DNA from: Armigeres subalbatus
Lineage: Eukaryota; Arthropoda; Insecta; Diptera; Culicidae
Reading direction: 5' to 3'
Length of the DNA: 64,000 bases
NCBI RefSeq assembly: GCF_024139115.2
Contig: NC_085140.1
Location: 427,017,781-427,081,780, forward strand
Positions within the stretch are counted from its first letter, which is position 1. Every line of letters starts with the position of its first letter. Shown here piece after piece: positions 11,058 through 21,180 of this stretch. A model generated the notes under the pieces. The model searched no databases. It saw only the letters and a program-made list of their open reading frames with translations, and was not told the origin of the DNA. Made by a program: the position numbers and the translations under genes.

Positions 11058-12240
11058 AACAACCGGCCGCACACGGAATGAAAAGTAATAATAACAAAGT
11101 TTCGCCTTCCGTCGATGACGGCGGCCAACAGCGTCTGGTTGATGCGGTTCTTTAATGGTCGGTAAATAAAAAAAATACTACTTTTTCCGGGTGGTTCCAT
11201 AGAAGGTATTGAAGATCAGCAGACTTGAACATTTATTTTTCTCTACGCAATGATGTAAACATATACATCTACGATTGTTTAACTGGCGAACGATTGCGGA
11301 GGACTCATCAATTTTATCAGATTCCAATAAAGTTCTGCATATTCGTGTAATTTGGTGTGGATTGTATTGTAGCAAAAACCGGCGTTCGTCAATTAAACAT
11401 AATCCATTAATGGATTGAGTATTCGAATCACTGAATCAAAGAGCACATAAAATCGATTGATTGCATCGTTTAATATCATTATGAATCATTATTTAATGCT
11501 GCTCAATTATGGTGCCGCATACTTCCTCTGCCAGCTGGAGTAATTAATATTTTAAAAACCATATTACATCGTCATCAGCAACATTCTGCCGGTTGTCGAT
11601 CACATTGCGCGACCATTTGCCCGAAGAAACGACGACGGCTGGCTGAGCCAGCCCCGTAGGCAAAGTGGTGCAAAATCATTCCAATAAATCGACCCACAAC
11701 CGCTGCCGCTGCCAACTGAAATCAATGTTTTATTCAATTCCAATTATCGACGAATGAGCAGCAATTGCGCGAGGTTTTATGCGTTGTTAGTCGAACGAAT
11801 CGGATTTGGTGGGGTTGGTGCGCGGTTTAGGCGGGGTATCAGCCCAATGATGCGTGATGATTTCTGACAGACTGTTCGGGATTACGTCATGCGATTTGTG
11901 CGTTCTCCGGAGGTCTGTCTGCACTTCCTGGTGTCAGTGCTTCGCGTCGTGTGACCGGCGATGATGCGATGGTGCATTTGTGAGCGGGTGGTAGGGCGGT
12001 TTTAAATTCAATGATTCTCCGGGTACGGGCGGGCGTCGGTCGCTATGGCTCCGAGTCGATCACTGAAGCGTTGGGAACATCGTGTTTTCTATTATCCGGC
12101 TGTCAAATGCAATTAATTAGTGCTGCATCGATTGACAACTCAATTTAACGACGGTGCGTAGAATGAGACATTATTGGTGATGGATACCCGCAGTTGAATA
12201 CTAAAATCGTTCAATTTGTTCTTTTCGTTTTAAAATGCAA
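11058..12240. other. Mostly single-copy, G+C-richer stretch
   Basis: This is the least repetitive part of the first 20 kb. 11510-12130 is noticeably richer in CG dinucleotides and in sequence like GGCGGGCGTCGGTCGC, flanked by ATTAAT- and AATCGATTGATTGCATCG-type A+T motifs. No convincing exon is visible. Composition of this kind in mosquitoes often marks promoter-proximal, intronic or conserved regulatory DNA, but that is an inference. Confidence 0.35.
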
Positions 12241-12499
12241 ATCATCATGTAAGATCAGAAAAAACATTGGCGTTGCGTATTTGGTATTTATGACAAACGA
12301 CTGTGTTACATTTTGTCAAAAAAAATATATATATCCGATAGGTATCGAAATGATCATATAGGCGTAATCCGATGTTTTTGCATCGAAATATTGTTTGCAT
12401 TGTATATAGGCGAGATAGCTGATTCTGGTTTCGACATCGATTAATCATATAAGAGAAGAGAAACACAATAGAACAATAGAACTATAGTTTGTGCAAGAA

Positions 12500-12800
12500 A
12501 GGACGACATATGTATAGATGTGCGTCAGTTTTAAAGGCAGCAAAATGAGATTTCCATGAAGAATTGACAATTTTCCTTAAAAAATAGAAAATTGCCAATA
12601 AAGGAATATAAAATTTCCACAAATAATGCAAAAATTCCATAAACAATTGAAACATTTTCACACAACACAAATAAATTAGCACTTTTAAAAGCGAAAATTT
12701 CAATTATAAAAGAAAGAATTTTCCATAAAAAAATCAAAATGTTCCACGGAAAAAATACAAAATTTTCATAAATAAATAAATATTAAGTCGATACAAATAT
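12500..12800. repeat. A+T-rich low-complexity tract
   Basis: Short variations on AAAATTTCCACAAA and AAAATTCCATAAA dominate. Similar tracts flank the elements at 14860-15000 and 17340-17430 and 20120-20300. Minus-strand frames rich in Phe, Ile and Leu here are by-products of A+T composition. Confidence 0.6.
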
Positions 12801-12802
12801 TT

Positions 12803-12945
12803 AAAACCCCAGATTAATTCACCTAGCGGTGATGATGCCTTTCTCGTTTTTTTCGAGTGAGTAATTTCTACGCACTTTTGGTATAAAAAATCCAGATTAA
12901 TCCACCTAGCGGTGATGGAGCCTTTCTCGTCTGTTATAAAAATAG
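12803..12945 (+). repeat. Two copies of the CACCTAGCGGTGATG repeat
   Basis: Units near 12806 and 12889 share AGATTAATYCACCTAGCGGT and GCCTTTCTCGT. Further units occur at 13883-13995 and, inverted, at 20066-20112. This is a well-known type of Aedes dispersed motif of unknown function. Confidence 0.7.
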
Positions 12946-13199
12946 TATTTTGGTATTTTTTTCTTGTTTTAAAAATCCGAAATGCTGAATAAATGCTACT
13001 CAGCAAAATTTCTACTTTATCGATAAAGTAGGATTGAACATTTAAGCAGCCATATATTGGGCCAAAACCTGCATTAAAATAGCATTAAAGGCGACTATAG
13101 GGCTTATTGGCATTTAATATTTTGCAGTAAAGGCGAATATAATGCCACTTAAATGCTTTATATAATGCTTACTAGTTACCTGGGTAGCCTTTACGTATA

Positions 13200-13600
13200 C
13201 TTTGTATACGAAAAAGGCAAAAAAAGGATTTCGGCCATAACTTCTGAGCCCATAGTCCAATCCGGTCAATTTTCAATAAGAAACAATGGGACAGGGTTTT
13301 GCGTCGAATGCAACTTATTGCGAGCAAATCGGCTGAGGATAAGTGCCTAAAACAAGTGAGAATTTTTTTTTTGTAAAAAATGTATTTTGCCCATAACTCC
13401 GAATCCCATAGTCCGATTCCGCCAATTTTCAATACGAAAAAATGGGACAAGATTCCGCGTAGAGTTAAAGATAAGTGCTTGAAAAATGAGTGAGAATTTT
13501 GTATGTGTTTCTTATGTGACAAAATAATTTTGGCCATAAGTTCGAAACCCATAGTCCGATTAGGCCAATTTTCAATACGACCTCCCCTCCACCTTCGATT
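13200..13600 (+). repeat. Degenerate ~150-bp tandem repeats
   Basis: Three successive units carry GGCCATAA, CCCATAGTCCGATT, CCAATTTTCAATA, AATGGGAC and, when complete, CGAATGCAACTTATTGCGAG. Two more units lie at 14180-14330 and 14470-14610 and an inverted relict surrounds the SINE at 17.8-18.5 kb. Overlapping short frames are shadows of this repeat. Confidence 0.75.
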
Positions 13601-13882
13601 GTTTTTTGCCCAAAAATAGTATATTGAGGGTCAACAAAAGAAAACTTCGGATAAATTCGAGGATTTTTAAAACATTCTTTCATAAATCCGTGGAGTTTTT
13701 TGATTTTTTTTTATTATCCCCCCCCCCTTACATCCCCTTGACCTTTCGGAGACCAGTAGGACATAGTTAAAAGGACATATTTGTACCGGCCTAAGCAATA
13801 AACAATTACAAAATTTTCCACAAAATATTTTTTTTCCAAACAAAATTAAAAATTAACCACAAAATAATCAATAAGAGCATTG
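13601..13882. other. Non-coding, homopolymer-rich stretch
   Basis: Includes long T and C runs (about 13705-13730) and CCTTTCGGAGACCAGTAGGA. No gene or named repeat. Confidence 0.5.
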
Positions 13883-13995
13883 AAAAACCCTGATTGATCC
13901 ACCTAGCGGTGTTTGTCCCTTTCTCGTACATTAGATATACTAAAAAACCCAGATTAATCAACCTAGCAGTGATGATGCCTTTCTCGTGCATTATA
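13883..13995 (+). repeat. Two more copies of the CACCTAGCGGTG repeat
   Basis: Units near 13890 and 13955 match those at 12806 and 12889, with GATTAATCAACCTAGCAGTG as a slightly mutated form. Confidence 0.7.
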
Positions 13996-14179
13996 AAATA
14001 TATTGAAAAAATCACATTAGAAAGGTCATAAAAGCTCTTTAGGAGAATAGATCACATTTTTTCAATCATTTTGCATGTTTTTGCATTAGTTAAAATGCAT
14101 TGCCACCATTTTCGGAAATTTTTTTTTTTCTGTTTTGAATTTTTTTTTCCAAGGGGACCAAGGGGACCAAGGGACCCTT

Positions 14180-14420
14180 GGGAAAAAACAATGATTTTTC
14201 AATAATTCCAAAATGCAATGTCCGATCGAGCCAATTTTCAATAGCAAACAATGGGACCGCATTCCCCGTCGAATGCAACTTGTTGCGAGTAAATCGGATA
14301 ATGCTAAGTTCCAAAAAGTGTGTCTACAAAATTTGTACACATACACACATACACACACATACATACATACACACATACAGACATCACCTCAGTTCGTCGA
14401 GCTGAGTCGATCGGTATATA
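14180..14420 (+). repeat. ~150-bp unit followed by CA/ACAT microsatellite and conserved tail
   Basis: A full unit (GTCCGATCGAGCCAATTTTC to GGATAATGCTAAG) is followed by a CA/ACAT microsatellite (14336-14380) and then TTCGTCGAGCTGAGTCGATC plus GGTATATAACACTATG. The same order unit-microsatellite-tail recurs at 14470-14715 and, inverted, at 17505-17580, so this arrangement is the structure of the family. Confidence 0.7.
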
Positions 14421-14469
14421 ACACTATGAAAGAAGGCAAAAAATTGAGTGAGAATTTCTTAGCGTGTTT

Positions 14470-14715
14470 TTTTAAATATAAATCGTATTTTGGCCATAAC
14501 TTTTGATCCCATTGTCCGATCTGGCCAATTATCAATAGGAAACAATGGGACCGAATGCAACTTATTGCTGAATAATCGGATCAAGATAAGTGCCTAAAAG
14601 ATTAGTGAGTTTTATTTTGCGCACATACATACACACACGCACACACATACACACAGACAGACATCATCTCAATTCGTCGAGCTGAGTCGATTGGTATATA
14701 ACACTATGGGTCTCC
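14470..14715 (+). repeat. Second unit-microsatellite-tail copy
   Basis: GTCCGATCTGGCCAATTATC, then a CA-rich microsatellite (14620-14660), then TTCGTCGAGCTGAGTCGATT and ATATAACACTATGGGTCTCC. Confidence 0.7.
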
Positions 14716-15064
14716 GTGCCTTCTATCACAAAATCGTCTTGGAAGTGTGAATATATAGCCTTTTTGTAAAAATAAGAAAACTTCAATAAAAAAAATACAA
14801 AAAAGTAATAAAATTGATGAAATTTTCCATGAACTTGAAACGTTTTTAAAGAAGGGATCATCTATGGAAAATGCTCAGTTTTATAGCTTTTTTAAATTTT
14901 TATGAATGTTTTTATTGCTCTATATTGTTTTTTCGTGGAAAGTTTTGATTTTTTTGTGAAAAAATATATGTTTTGTGGAAACTTTTGTAATTGTTTATTG
15001 CTAATAAGCGATTCCAAGCAACAGCATCAAAATTTAAGAAAATTTTTAATTCATGATTTTCTAT

Positions 15065-17285
15065 TGAGTTGAAACTTTGCACAGTTTTTCAATTTCATCT
15101 AAATCGTCATTTTTCGATATCAAATCTTCATATTGAGTCACGACTAACTTTTCAAAAGGGTGTATGTGAAAATGGTTCAAAAATATTTAAAAAGCTGCAC
15201 AGCAAAAACGGAATGTTCGATTGTTATGATTTTTTCAGCAAAGTTAGACAACTAAATGGTGATTCTTAAGAAAATGTGCACAGCAAAAAAATTTTTTTTC
15301 CTTTAAAAATATCATTTTGTCACAAAAACTCAAATATCTCAAAACCCTATCTTTTTCGAACGTAATTTTTTAGGAAAACGGTCCATTATATTAGCTATCT
15401 ACCATAAAAATTTGGTGATGGTAAACTAATAAACAAAAAAGTTATGACATTTCAAACATTTCACAATTTTCACATATAGTAAACAAAAAAAAATGTGCGT
15501 GTATTTTTTTTTTTCAAGAATCGCAGTTTGATGCTGATTTTATTGTTAAGGGCCTTGCGTGAGTTAAACAAGTTGTTTGTATGATATTCCATATTTATGT
15601 ATTCATCGAAACAGTTTATTAATACTTATTTTTTATTTATTTTTATTCAATTTTTTTAAAATATCGAACACTTTTGAATTATTATCAGCACAGTTTGAGT
15701 ATAGTTTTGCTTTAATTTTATTTTCCGACAATGGAATGAAACAGTGAAATTTTTGGGTTCCTTGGATCGTTTTCGCGTTATTAAATTAAAAAAAGAGGTT
15801 TCTTCGTACAGCTTCGTTTATTTCACGGTATTTTTTCTCCGGGTAATAAACGTAGTCCATCTTACTCCATTTAATCGGAGTCACTTTTATCCCAGCTATG
15901 CCCTCGTTAAAGCGTTCGATGTTGGCCTTTTGGATACACTCATCTTCCGATTGATTTGTTGAAACAGATTTCGCTGATGGTACGGTGGCAAGGCTCTCAG
16001 CACTTAATACTTCTGGTAATTCCTCAGTTGTTGTCGATACATCTGGCAATTCCTCAGTTGCTGTCGTTTTCGAACTTCCTGCGCTCTGCTCAACCGATGA
16101 TATACAGATTGCTCTTTTGTCAACGTTTAGACGGCAGGACGTGCAAATGCGTAAATTTGTATTCAATGTGGACATTGGAGCATAACCAGTCGCTTTCAGT
16201 TTATCTATGGTGCTTTCGGTGAGATTTCGTAACTCTTTTGAACACTTTTTTCCATCAAACGGCCTACAACAGTTGAGAAAGCGGCTACTCATGTTGTTCG
16301 TAATATTTCAAGAAACAATCAATAAACATCACTTTTAAGTTTTTACTGACTAGTTTGGTGTCATTTGCTTGACTGAAGAAAAAAATTACTATAAGATCTT
16401 TAACAACCTTAGTAGTAGTAATTTTTTTTGCTTTTTCGTGAGCATTGTCATGGTATGTACCTATCATGCATTTGTTGTTGTTGAAGATACCCGTTTCCTC
16501 CCGATCATAAAGTCTATTCTCTAAGAGGTATATTTTTTGCAGGTAAACTATAGACGTACACGTGTATATAAATCTTTGATTTTGCAGCTTTTGTCTTAAA
16601 ATAACATTTCTGATATGTTTCTATCAACGTTATTATCAACAGGTTTCAACACTATTAAAAGAATTTTTCGCCAGTCACGTGCAATGAAAATTATGACACT
16701 ATCAATACTTTTGATCACAACACTGGATCGTGTCTAAGTTTCTTATAGATGCTATGAATAATTAAATCAAAATATCATGAAAACAACTTGTTTAAATCAC
16801 GTCCCTTAACAATAAAATCTGCATCAAACTGCAATTCTCGAAATAACTTACACAGAAAAATTTTTTTACTAAATGTGAAAATTGTGAGATGTTTGAAATG
16901 TCATAACTTTTTGTTTATTAGTTTACCATCACCAAATTTTTATGGTAGATAGCTAATATAATGGACCGTTTTCCTAAAAAATTACGTTCGAAAAAAGATA
17001 GGGTTTTGAGATATTTGAGTTTTTGTGACAAAAATGATATTTTTAAAGGCAAAAATTTTTTTTTTTACTGTGCACATTTTCTTAAGAATCACCATTTAGT
17101 TGTCTAACTTTGCTGAAAAAATCATAACAATCGAACATTCCGTTTTTGCTGTGCAGCTTTTTAAATATTTTTGAACCATTTTCACATACACCTTTTGAAA
17201 AGTTAGTCGTGACTCAATATGAAGATTTGATATCGAAAAATGACGATTTAGATGAAATTGAAAAACTGTGCAGAGTTTCAAATAT
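15065..17285. mobile_element. DNA element with ~0.5-kb inverted arms and internal ORF
   Basis: The left arm (15065-15597) and the right arm (16771-17285) are near-identical reverse complements. Shared blocks include TTTTTCAATTTCATCTAAAT, AATGTTCGATTGTTATGATT, AACGGTCCATTATATTAGCT and CATCACCAAATTTTTATGGT, or their complements. The 1.17-kb middle contains a 168-codon ORF on the minus strand (15786-16292). Long arms around a single ORF fit a terminal-inverted-repeat DNA transposon, probably a deletion derivative. I could not identify a target duplication because both flanks are A+T-rich low-complexity DNA. Confidence 0.75.
15786..16292 (-). CDS. Cys-containing 168-aa protein inside TIR element
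   Basis: An ATG-to-stop frame lies wholly between the inverted arms. The N-terminal ~60 residues contain a paired cysteine (CC at 8-9), a Cys near 17 and a CxxC-type pair (CTSC near 50-53), which suggests a small zinc-binding domain. It is followed by a Ser/Thr/Glu-rich acidic linker of about 60 residues containing two related TTEELP-type repeats, and a C-terminal stretch with basic and aromatic residues. The layout resembles N-terminal portions of uncharacterised insect transposon proteins, but I cannot name a family and no catalytic DDE/DDD region is present. The protein could be a remnant of a longer transposase or an accessory ORF. Codon usage is less A+T-skewed than the flanks, which favours real coding origin. 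Confidence 0.5.
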   Translation of the reverse strand: MSSRFLNCCRPFDGKKCSKELRNLTESTIDKLKATGYAPMSTLNTNLRICTSCRLNVDKRAICISSVEQSAGSSKTTATEELPDVSTTTEELPEVLSAESLATVPSAKSVSTNQSEDECIQKANIERFNEGIAGIKVTPIKWSKMDYVYYPEKKYREINEAVRRNLFF

Positions 17286-17504
17286 TTTCGAAATGGTCGC
17301 TCAGGATCGACTGACATGCCCCCGTGGAATGCCTCTAATGCTGATTTATTTATGTAAATTTTGTATTTTTTCCGTGGAACATTTTGATTTCTTAATGGAA
17401 AATTCTCCTTTTATAATTGCAATTTTTGCCTTTATCGTACAACAAAGTTGTACCGAAAGGCTATAGAGTTACTCCATTAAACAACTTTTGATAGAAGGCT
17501 CGGA

Positions 17505-17592
17505 GACCCATAGTGTCATATACCGATTGACTCAGTTCGACGAATCGAGGGAATGTCTGTATGTGTGTATGTGTACAAATTTTTTAGACATT
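17505..17592 (-). repeat. Inverted tail plus microsatellite of the ~150-bp family
   Basis: Minus-strand copy of the tail found at 14385-14420 (CATAGTGTCATATACCGATT, CTCAGTTCGACGAA) followed by a TGTATG microsatellite. The repeat continues after the hairpin and the SINE, at 17790-17865 and 18490-18555, so both are insertions into it. Confidence 0.65.
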
Positions 17593-17752
17593 ATGGGTTT
17601 TTTTTTCGGCTTGCAGTCTTTGGAGGGAAGCTGAATGATGTCTATTTAATCATCGCCGACGTTTCGGTGTAAATCCAACACCGAAACGTCGGCGATGATT
17701 AAATAGACATCATTTAGCTTCCCTCCAAAGACTGCAAGCCGAAAAAAACCCA
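17593..17752. mobile_element. Near-perfect hairpin, ~76-bp arms, 7-nt loop
   Basis: The left arm (17593-17670) and right arm (17678-17752) pair almost completely. I see one substitution (GAATGATG versus AAATGATG context) and a difference in homopolymer length. The loop is AAATCCA. Arms include CTTGCAGTCTTTGGAGGGAA and CGCCGACGTTTCGGTGT. TTTTTAGACAT at 17581-17591 and TTTTAAGACAT at 17789-17799 flank the block plus ~36 bp and look like an 11-bp target duplication with one mismatch. Confidence 0.85.
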
Positions 17753-17845
17753 TTCCGTTGCACACAAATCAGTCGATTACAATCATGATTTTAAGACATA
17801 CTTTATAAAACTTAGCATTATCCAATTTACTCGCATTTGACGTGG

Positions 17846-17865
17846 AATGCGGTCCTATTGTTTGC
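17846..17865 (+). repeat. Target-site duplication, left copy (20 bp)
   Basis: AATGCGGTCCTATTGTTTGC recurs at 18490-18509, across the SINE. Confidence 0.85.
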
Positions 17866-18486
17866 TTGAGCTTGAGCTTGAGCTTGATTGACTGCTCGTA
17901 GTTGCTACTCCATTATGACCAGATCAGCTGTTCTTGCACAGGGAACCAACAGATGTTTGCTTGGGACTAGCACACATCTTCAATGTACAAGTACTGGTGA
18001 TCTCATTTGTTAGGTCATACTGGCGCCTGCCACGTCAGAATGCAAGTCAATGTAGGGAAGGGGAGGAAATGATGATGCAATCACTCGCCCACTGCAAGCC
18101 GAATATACCTCTGCACTTGCCACGAGTTCATGCGGAATTTGTTGGAATTTCTGGGTTAGGTTGGAGAGGCAGAGGTCCGTCTTGGTTAACGAGCTGCCAA
18201 TGTGATAGATAGGAGAAGGTAACTGATGGAATTTCTAATTGGATGTAGGAAACGAGCTCTATAGTTCATTTCCAATTCTAGCAGATTACTGTTAGAATAC
18301 TCAAGTTGAAGGTATAGGAATAAAAATGGAAACGGTATGGAAGTCCATTTCCAGTTCTAGCGATTGCTAGAACATGAGAAATATAGAGGAAGATACAAAG
18401 TAGGAGAATGGAACGGACCTGGGATTGAACCCACGACCTCCTGCGTATGAGGCAGAAGCAGTAGCCATATGACTACCAAGCCCGCT
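17866..18486 (-). mobile_element. tRNA-derived SINE, copy B
   Basis: Very similar to 3977-4594 and in the same orientation: tRNA-like head at the 18486 end with GTGGGTTCAATCCCAGG, and a 3' end at 17866 with four TTGAGC-type tail repeats. It lies inside an older ~150-bp-family repeat and is bounded by a 20-bp target duplication. Small indels relative to copy A (for example AAAGTACTGG versus AAGTACTGG context) show independent drift. Confidence 0.85.
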
Positions 18487-18574
18487 GGAAATGCGGTCCT
18501 ATTGTTTGCCATCAAAAATTGACCCGATCGGACATTGCATTTCGGAATTATTGAAAAAAAAGGAAGGGTCGTTC

Positions 18575-18755
18575 GGCCGAAAGCCATTACCATTTGGCCG
18601 AACAGACCATTAGGCCGAAAGGGTCATTTGGCCGAAGGGGTCGTTTGGCCCAAAGGGTTATTTGGCCGATAGGGTCGTTTGGCCGAACGGGTCATTTGCC
18701 CGAAAGGGTCATTAGGCCGAAAAAGTCGTTTGGCCGAAAGGATCATTTGCAGTGG
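18575..18755 (+). repeat. GGTCATTTGGCCGAAAG minisatellite
   Basis: About ten units of 17-18 bp of the form GGTCRTTTGGCCGAAAG. Related patches lie at 19488-19520, 19588-19604, 19855-19950 (inverted) and 20500-20675, so a larger array has been broken up by insertions. A 93-codon frame through it is periodic and not a gene. Confidence 0.8.
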
Positions 18756-18802
18756 CGATTCCTTAACCTCAATTTGATATGGAAGTATTGTTCAGTTTTT
18801 AT

Positions 18803-18906
18803 TATGACATCAGCATTTAGTCGAATAGGATTTTTATTAGACGGACGCAATGAGAAAAACAGAACTGTGCAATAAAAATCCTATTCGACTAAATGCTGAT
18901 GTCATA
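18803..18906. repeat. Perfect 36-bp inverted repeat
   Basis: ATGACATCAGCATTTAGTCG and the following AATAGGATTTTTATT are repeated in exact reverse complement at 18871-18906 around a 31-nt loop. It interrupts or abuts the minisatellite. Possibly the ends of a very small MITE or a local inverted duplication. Confidence 0.8.
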
Positions 18907-18939
18907 TTAGAAATTTGAAGACAGTACTCGTCGATAGCA

Positions 18940-19230
18940 AATCCTTCCGCACGCGATGGCATATGAGCAAGTCAAACCACCTTCCTTTTGCCAGTGGAGA
19001 TATATCAGCTTCCACACTGATATTCTTCCCTCCCCCTTTATACGGGAGCTTGGCAGAAGGAAGGTCGTGCGATATGTGCCATCACAAATATTGCCCTCCG
19101 CTCGCTTTCAAATCGACTTCTATAAAAACATTCTTCATGCCTGCCGTATCCTAACGGAACTATCAATTCTATACTTTCGCCTCTAATGCTATCATGAACA
19201 TGTACGTCCAAGTTTGTAAGATGATATTAG
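18940..19230 (-). repeat. Dispersed repeat, inverted copy of 9755-10040
   Basis: Reverse complement of 9755-10040 with few changes (TTGCCAGTGGAGATATATCA, GGCAGAAGGAAGGTCGTGCG, TTCTTCATGCCTGCCG). Confidence 0.7.
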
Positions 19231-19602
19231 CATTTCCATATCATTGTAAATCGTTTAACTTCACGTAGAAGTAACACACACGAAATCATTAATTTAGGTT
19301 ACTCAATCTACCTGTTCAACGATTTCGAATCTGCAAAATTTTTAAACGTAAATGCATGGAATAAGTAGAATTTGATTACCCTAATCGAATCTGGTAATTT
19401 TATTTCCTTTTTGGACTGTCGAAATATCGAAATTTTCAATTTTTCATCGTTGAACAGGTAAAAAGTGAGGTTACGAGACGCCACTGATCATTTGGCCGAA
19501 AGGGTCGTTTCGCCGAATAAGACAAATGAGGAGTGAGAATTGAGACGTCTCTCTTCTTACTTCTAATTTCTCGCTTTTCAAATGTCCTTTTCGGCCAAAT
19601 GG

Positions 19603-19843
19603 GTCTCCAGCAGCCTTGCGAGCAAAGGCGTAGGATTGCCAATCCGGATATGGCGAGCTCGATTCTCGGTCCGGTCTAGGATATTTTCGGGTTCGAAATA
19701 TGCTCGACTCCCTGGGCATTGTACTTGGTACACAAGATACATACTCATGCAATGGCGGGCATTGAAAAGCTAATAGAATACTAAGTTGAAAAGCAGACCA
19801 ATTTCCAGTTGGAATGTAGAGCCATTGAAGAAGAAGAAGAAGA
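19603..19843 (+). mobile_element. Feilai-like tRNA-related SINE with (GAA)n tail
   Basis: The head has GGCGTAGGATTGCCAATCCG and a B-box-like GAGCTCGATTCTCGGTCC. The body contains CTCCCTGGGCATTGTACTTG, ACACAAGATACATACTCATG and CCAGTTGGAATGTAGAGCC, and it ends in five GAA units. This order matches the Aedes SINE family I know as Feilai; the name is from memory. It sits within the GGCCGAAAG minisatellite. Confidence 0.7.
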
Positions 19844-19854
19844 TTCGTTCAAAT

Positions 19855-19950
19855 GACCCTTTCTGCCAAATGACCCTTTCGGCCAAATGACCCTTTCGGC
19901 TAAATAACTCTTTCGGCTAAATGACCCTTTCAGCCAAACGACCCTTTCCC
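19855..19950 (-). repeat. GGCCGAAAG minisatellite, inverted block
   Basis: Five or so units of AAATGACCCTTTCGGCC, the reverse complement of the block at 18575. Confidence 0.75.
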
Positions 19951-20065
19951 ATTAAAAATAATTGTTTGTTTTTTCATCCGTATCAATTAACAGAAAACAT
20001 CCGAACTACTCCCCTAAAGTGCTTTTTTGACCTTTCTAATGAAATTTTGTCAATGCATTTATGAT

Positions 20066-20112
20066 GCACGAGAAATGCATCATCGCCGCTAGGTGGCTTA
20101 ATCTGGGTTTTG
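20066..20112 (-). repeat. CACCTAGCGGTGATG repeat, inverted copy
   Basis: GCATCATCGCCGCTAGGTGG followed by CTTAATCTGGGTTTT is the reverse complement of the units at 12806 and 13955. Confidence 0.7.
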
Positions 20113-20499
20113 CTATTAAAAGCACTAATTTATTTTTGTTTTGTGGAAAATTCTTAATTGTTTGTGGAAATTTTGCATTCTTTGTGGACATTTTATATTT
20201 ATTTATTTATTGCTCATACCATGATTTCTTTATTGGCGATTTTCTTTTTGTTTTTATAAGAAAAATTTCTATTTTTTTAGAGGGAGTTTCTATTTCAGTC
20301 AGCTTCAAAATTTTTCAGTAGCGTGTTTTTCGTATTTTTAACCGAAAGCATTTTACGATGTAGTAAAAGCCGGAGAATATAAATAAGTCAGAGATTGATT
20401 ATGCTATATATAATTATCTTTGGGTGTGACAGGTCTAGGGGGTAATGTTAAGTCATCAAGGATAATCTGCAGGTCGAATAGCAAAAGCGGGTATTCGGG

Positions 20500-20675
20500 G
20501 AAACCGTTCGGCTGAATGCCATTTGGCCGAAGGCCTCTATGGCGAAAGTTGTTTGGTAGAACAGATCATTAGACCGAAAGGGTCATATAGCCAAATAGGT
20601 AATTTGGCCGAATAAGTCATTTGGCCGAAAAGGTCATTTGGCCGTATAGGTGATTTGGCCGAACAGGTCACACAA
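20500..20675 (+). repeat. GGCCGAAAG minisatellite, degenerate block
   Basis: Units of about 17 bp such as GTCATTTGGCCGAAAAG, more mutated than at 18575. Confidence 0.7.
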
Positions 20676-20683
20676 ATCAATAC

Positions 20684-20912
20684 CAAATTTTCAAAACGGC
20701 TTATCTACTTTTGTAAACAAAGAATCAAATGTCGATTTGACGAATCCGAGTGCACTTCCACGCAAACCGACACCACCATCAGGTAGCAGAAGCCTTCACC
20801 TATGTGTTGATGGCGTTAGTTTGCTTGGGAGGGCTATCAGTTTCGTTGAATCGTCGTTTGAATCTTTGTTTACAAAAGCAGATAAGTCATTTGAAAATTT
20901 GGTATTGAAATG
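20684..20912. mobile_element. Fully palindromic MITE, ~229 bp
   Basis: AATACCAAATTTTCAAAACG at the left end pairs with CATTTGAAAATTTGGTATT at the right, and the pairing continues inwards through TTTTGTAAACAAAGAATCAA with decreasing identity to the centre. No internal ORF or clear target duplication. Confidence 0.7.
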
Positions 20913-20924
20913 AGAAATAAGAAG

Positions 20925-21180
20925 TTAGAAGTGATGAGTGAGAAGCGAGGCGTCTCCCTTCTCACTTTAAGCAGTAAGAAGTGAGAAATGAAGGGTGAGA
21001 AGAGAGAAGTGATCATTTTTCTCACTGTGAAAAGTGATTAGTGCGAAGTGAGCAGTAATACGTCCAACTTCGTACTTCGCACTATTCACTTTTTACGGTA
21101 AGAAGAGAGAAATGAGGAGTGAAAGTCAGACGTTTCACTTCTCACTCCTTATTTCTCATTTCTCGTGAGCTCAATCAAAA
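20925..21180. repeat. GAGAAGTGAG palindromic minisatellite, block 1
   Basis: Tandem variants of GAGAAGTGAG and its complement CTCACTTCTC alternate, often around GCGTCTCCC, TACGTCC or CAGACGT junctions. Related blocks are at 25040-25090 and 25505-25960. Confidence 0.75.

Noticed and set aside
12482..13006. Phe/Ile/Leu-rich minus-strand frames as membrane proteins
   Set aside because: They translate A+T-rich low-complexity DNA and the CACCTAGCGGTG repeat.
18594..18875. 93-codon frame with repeated Gly-Arg motifs
   Set aside because: Translation of the GGCCGAAAG minisatellite continuing into a hairpin.
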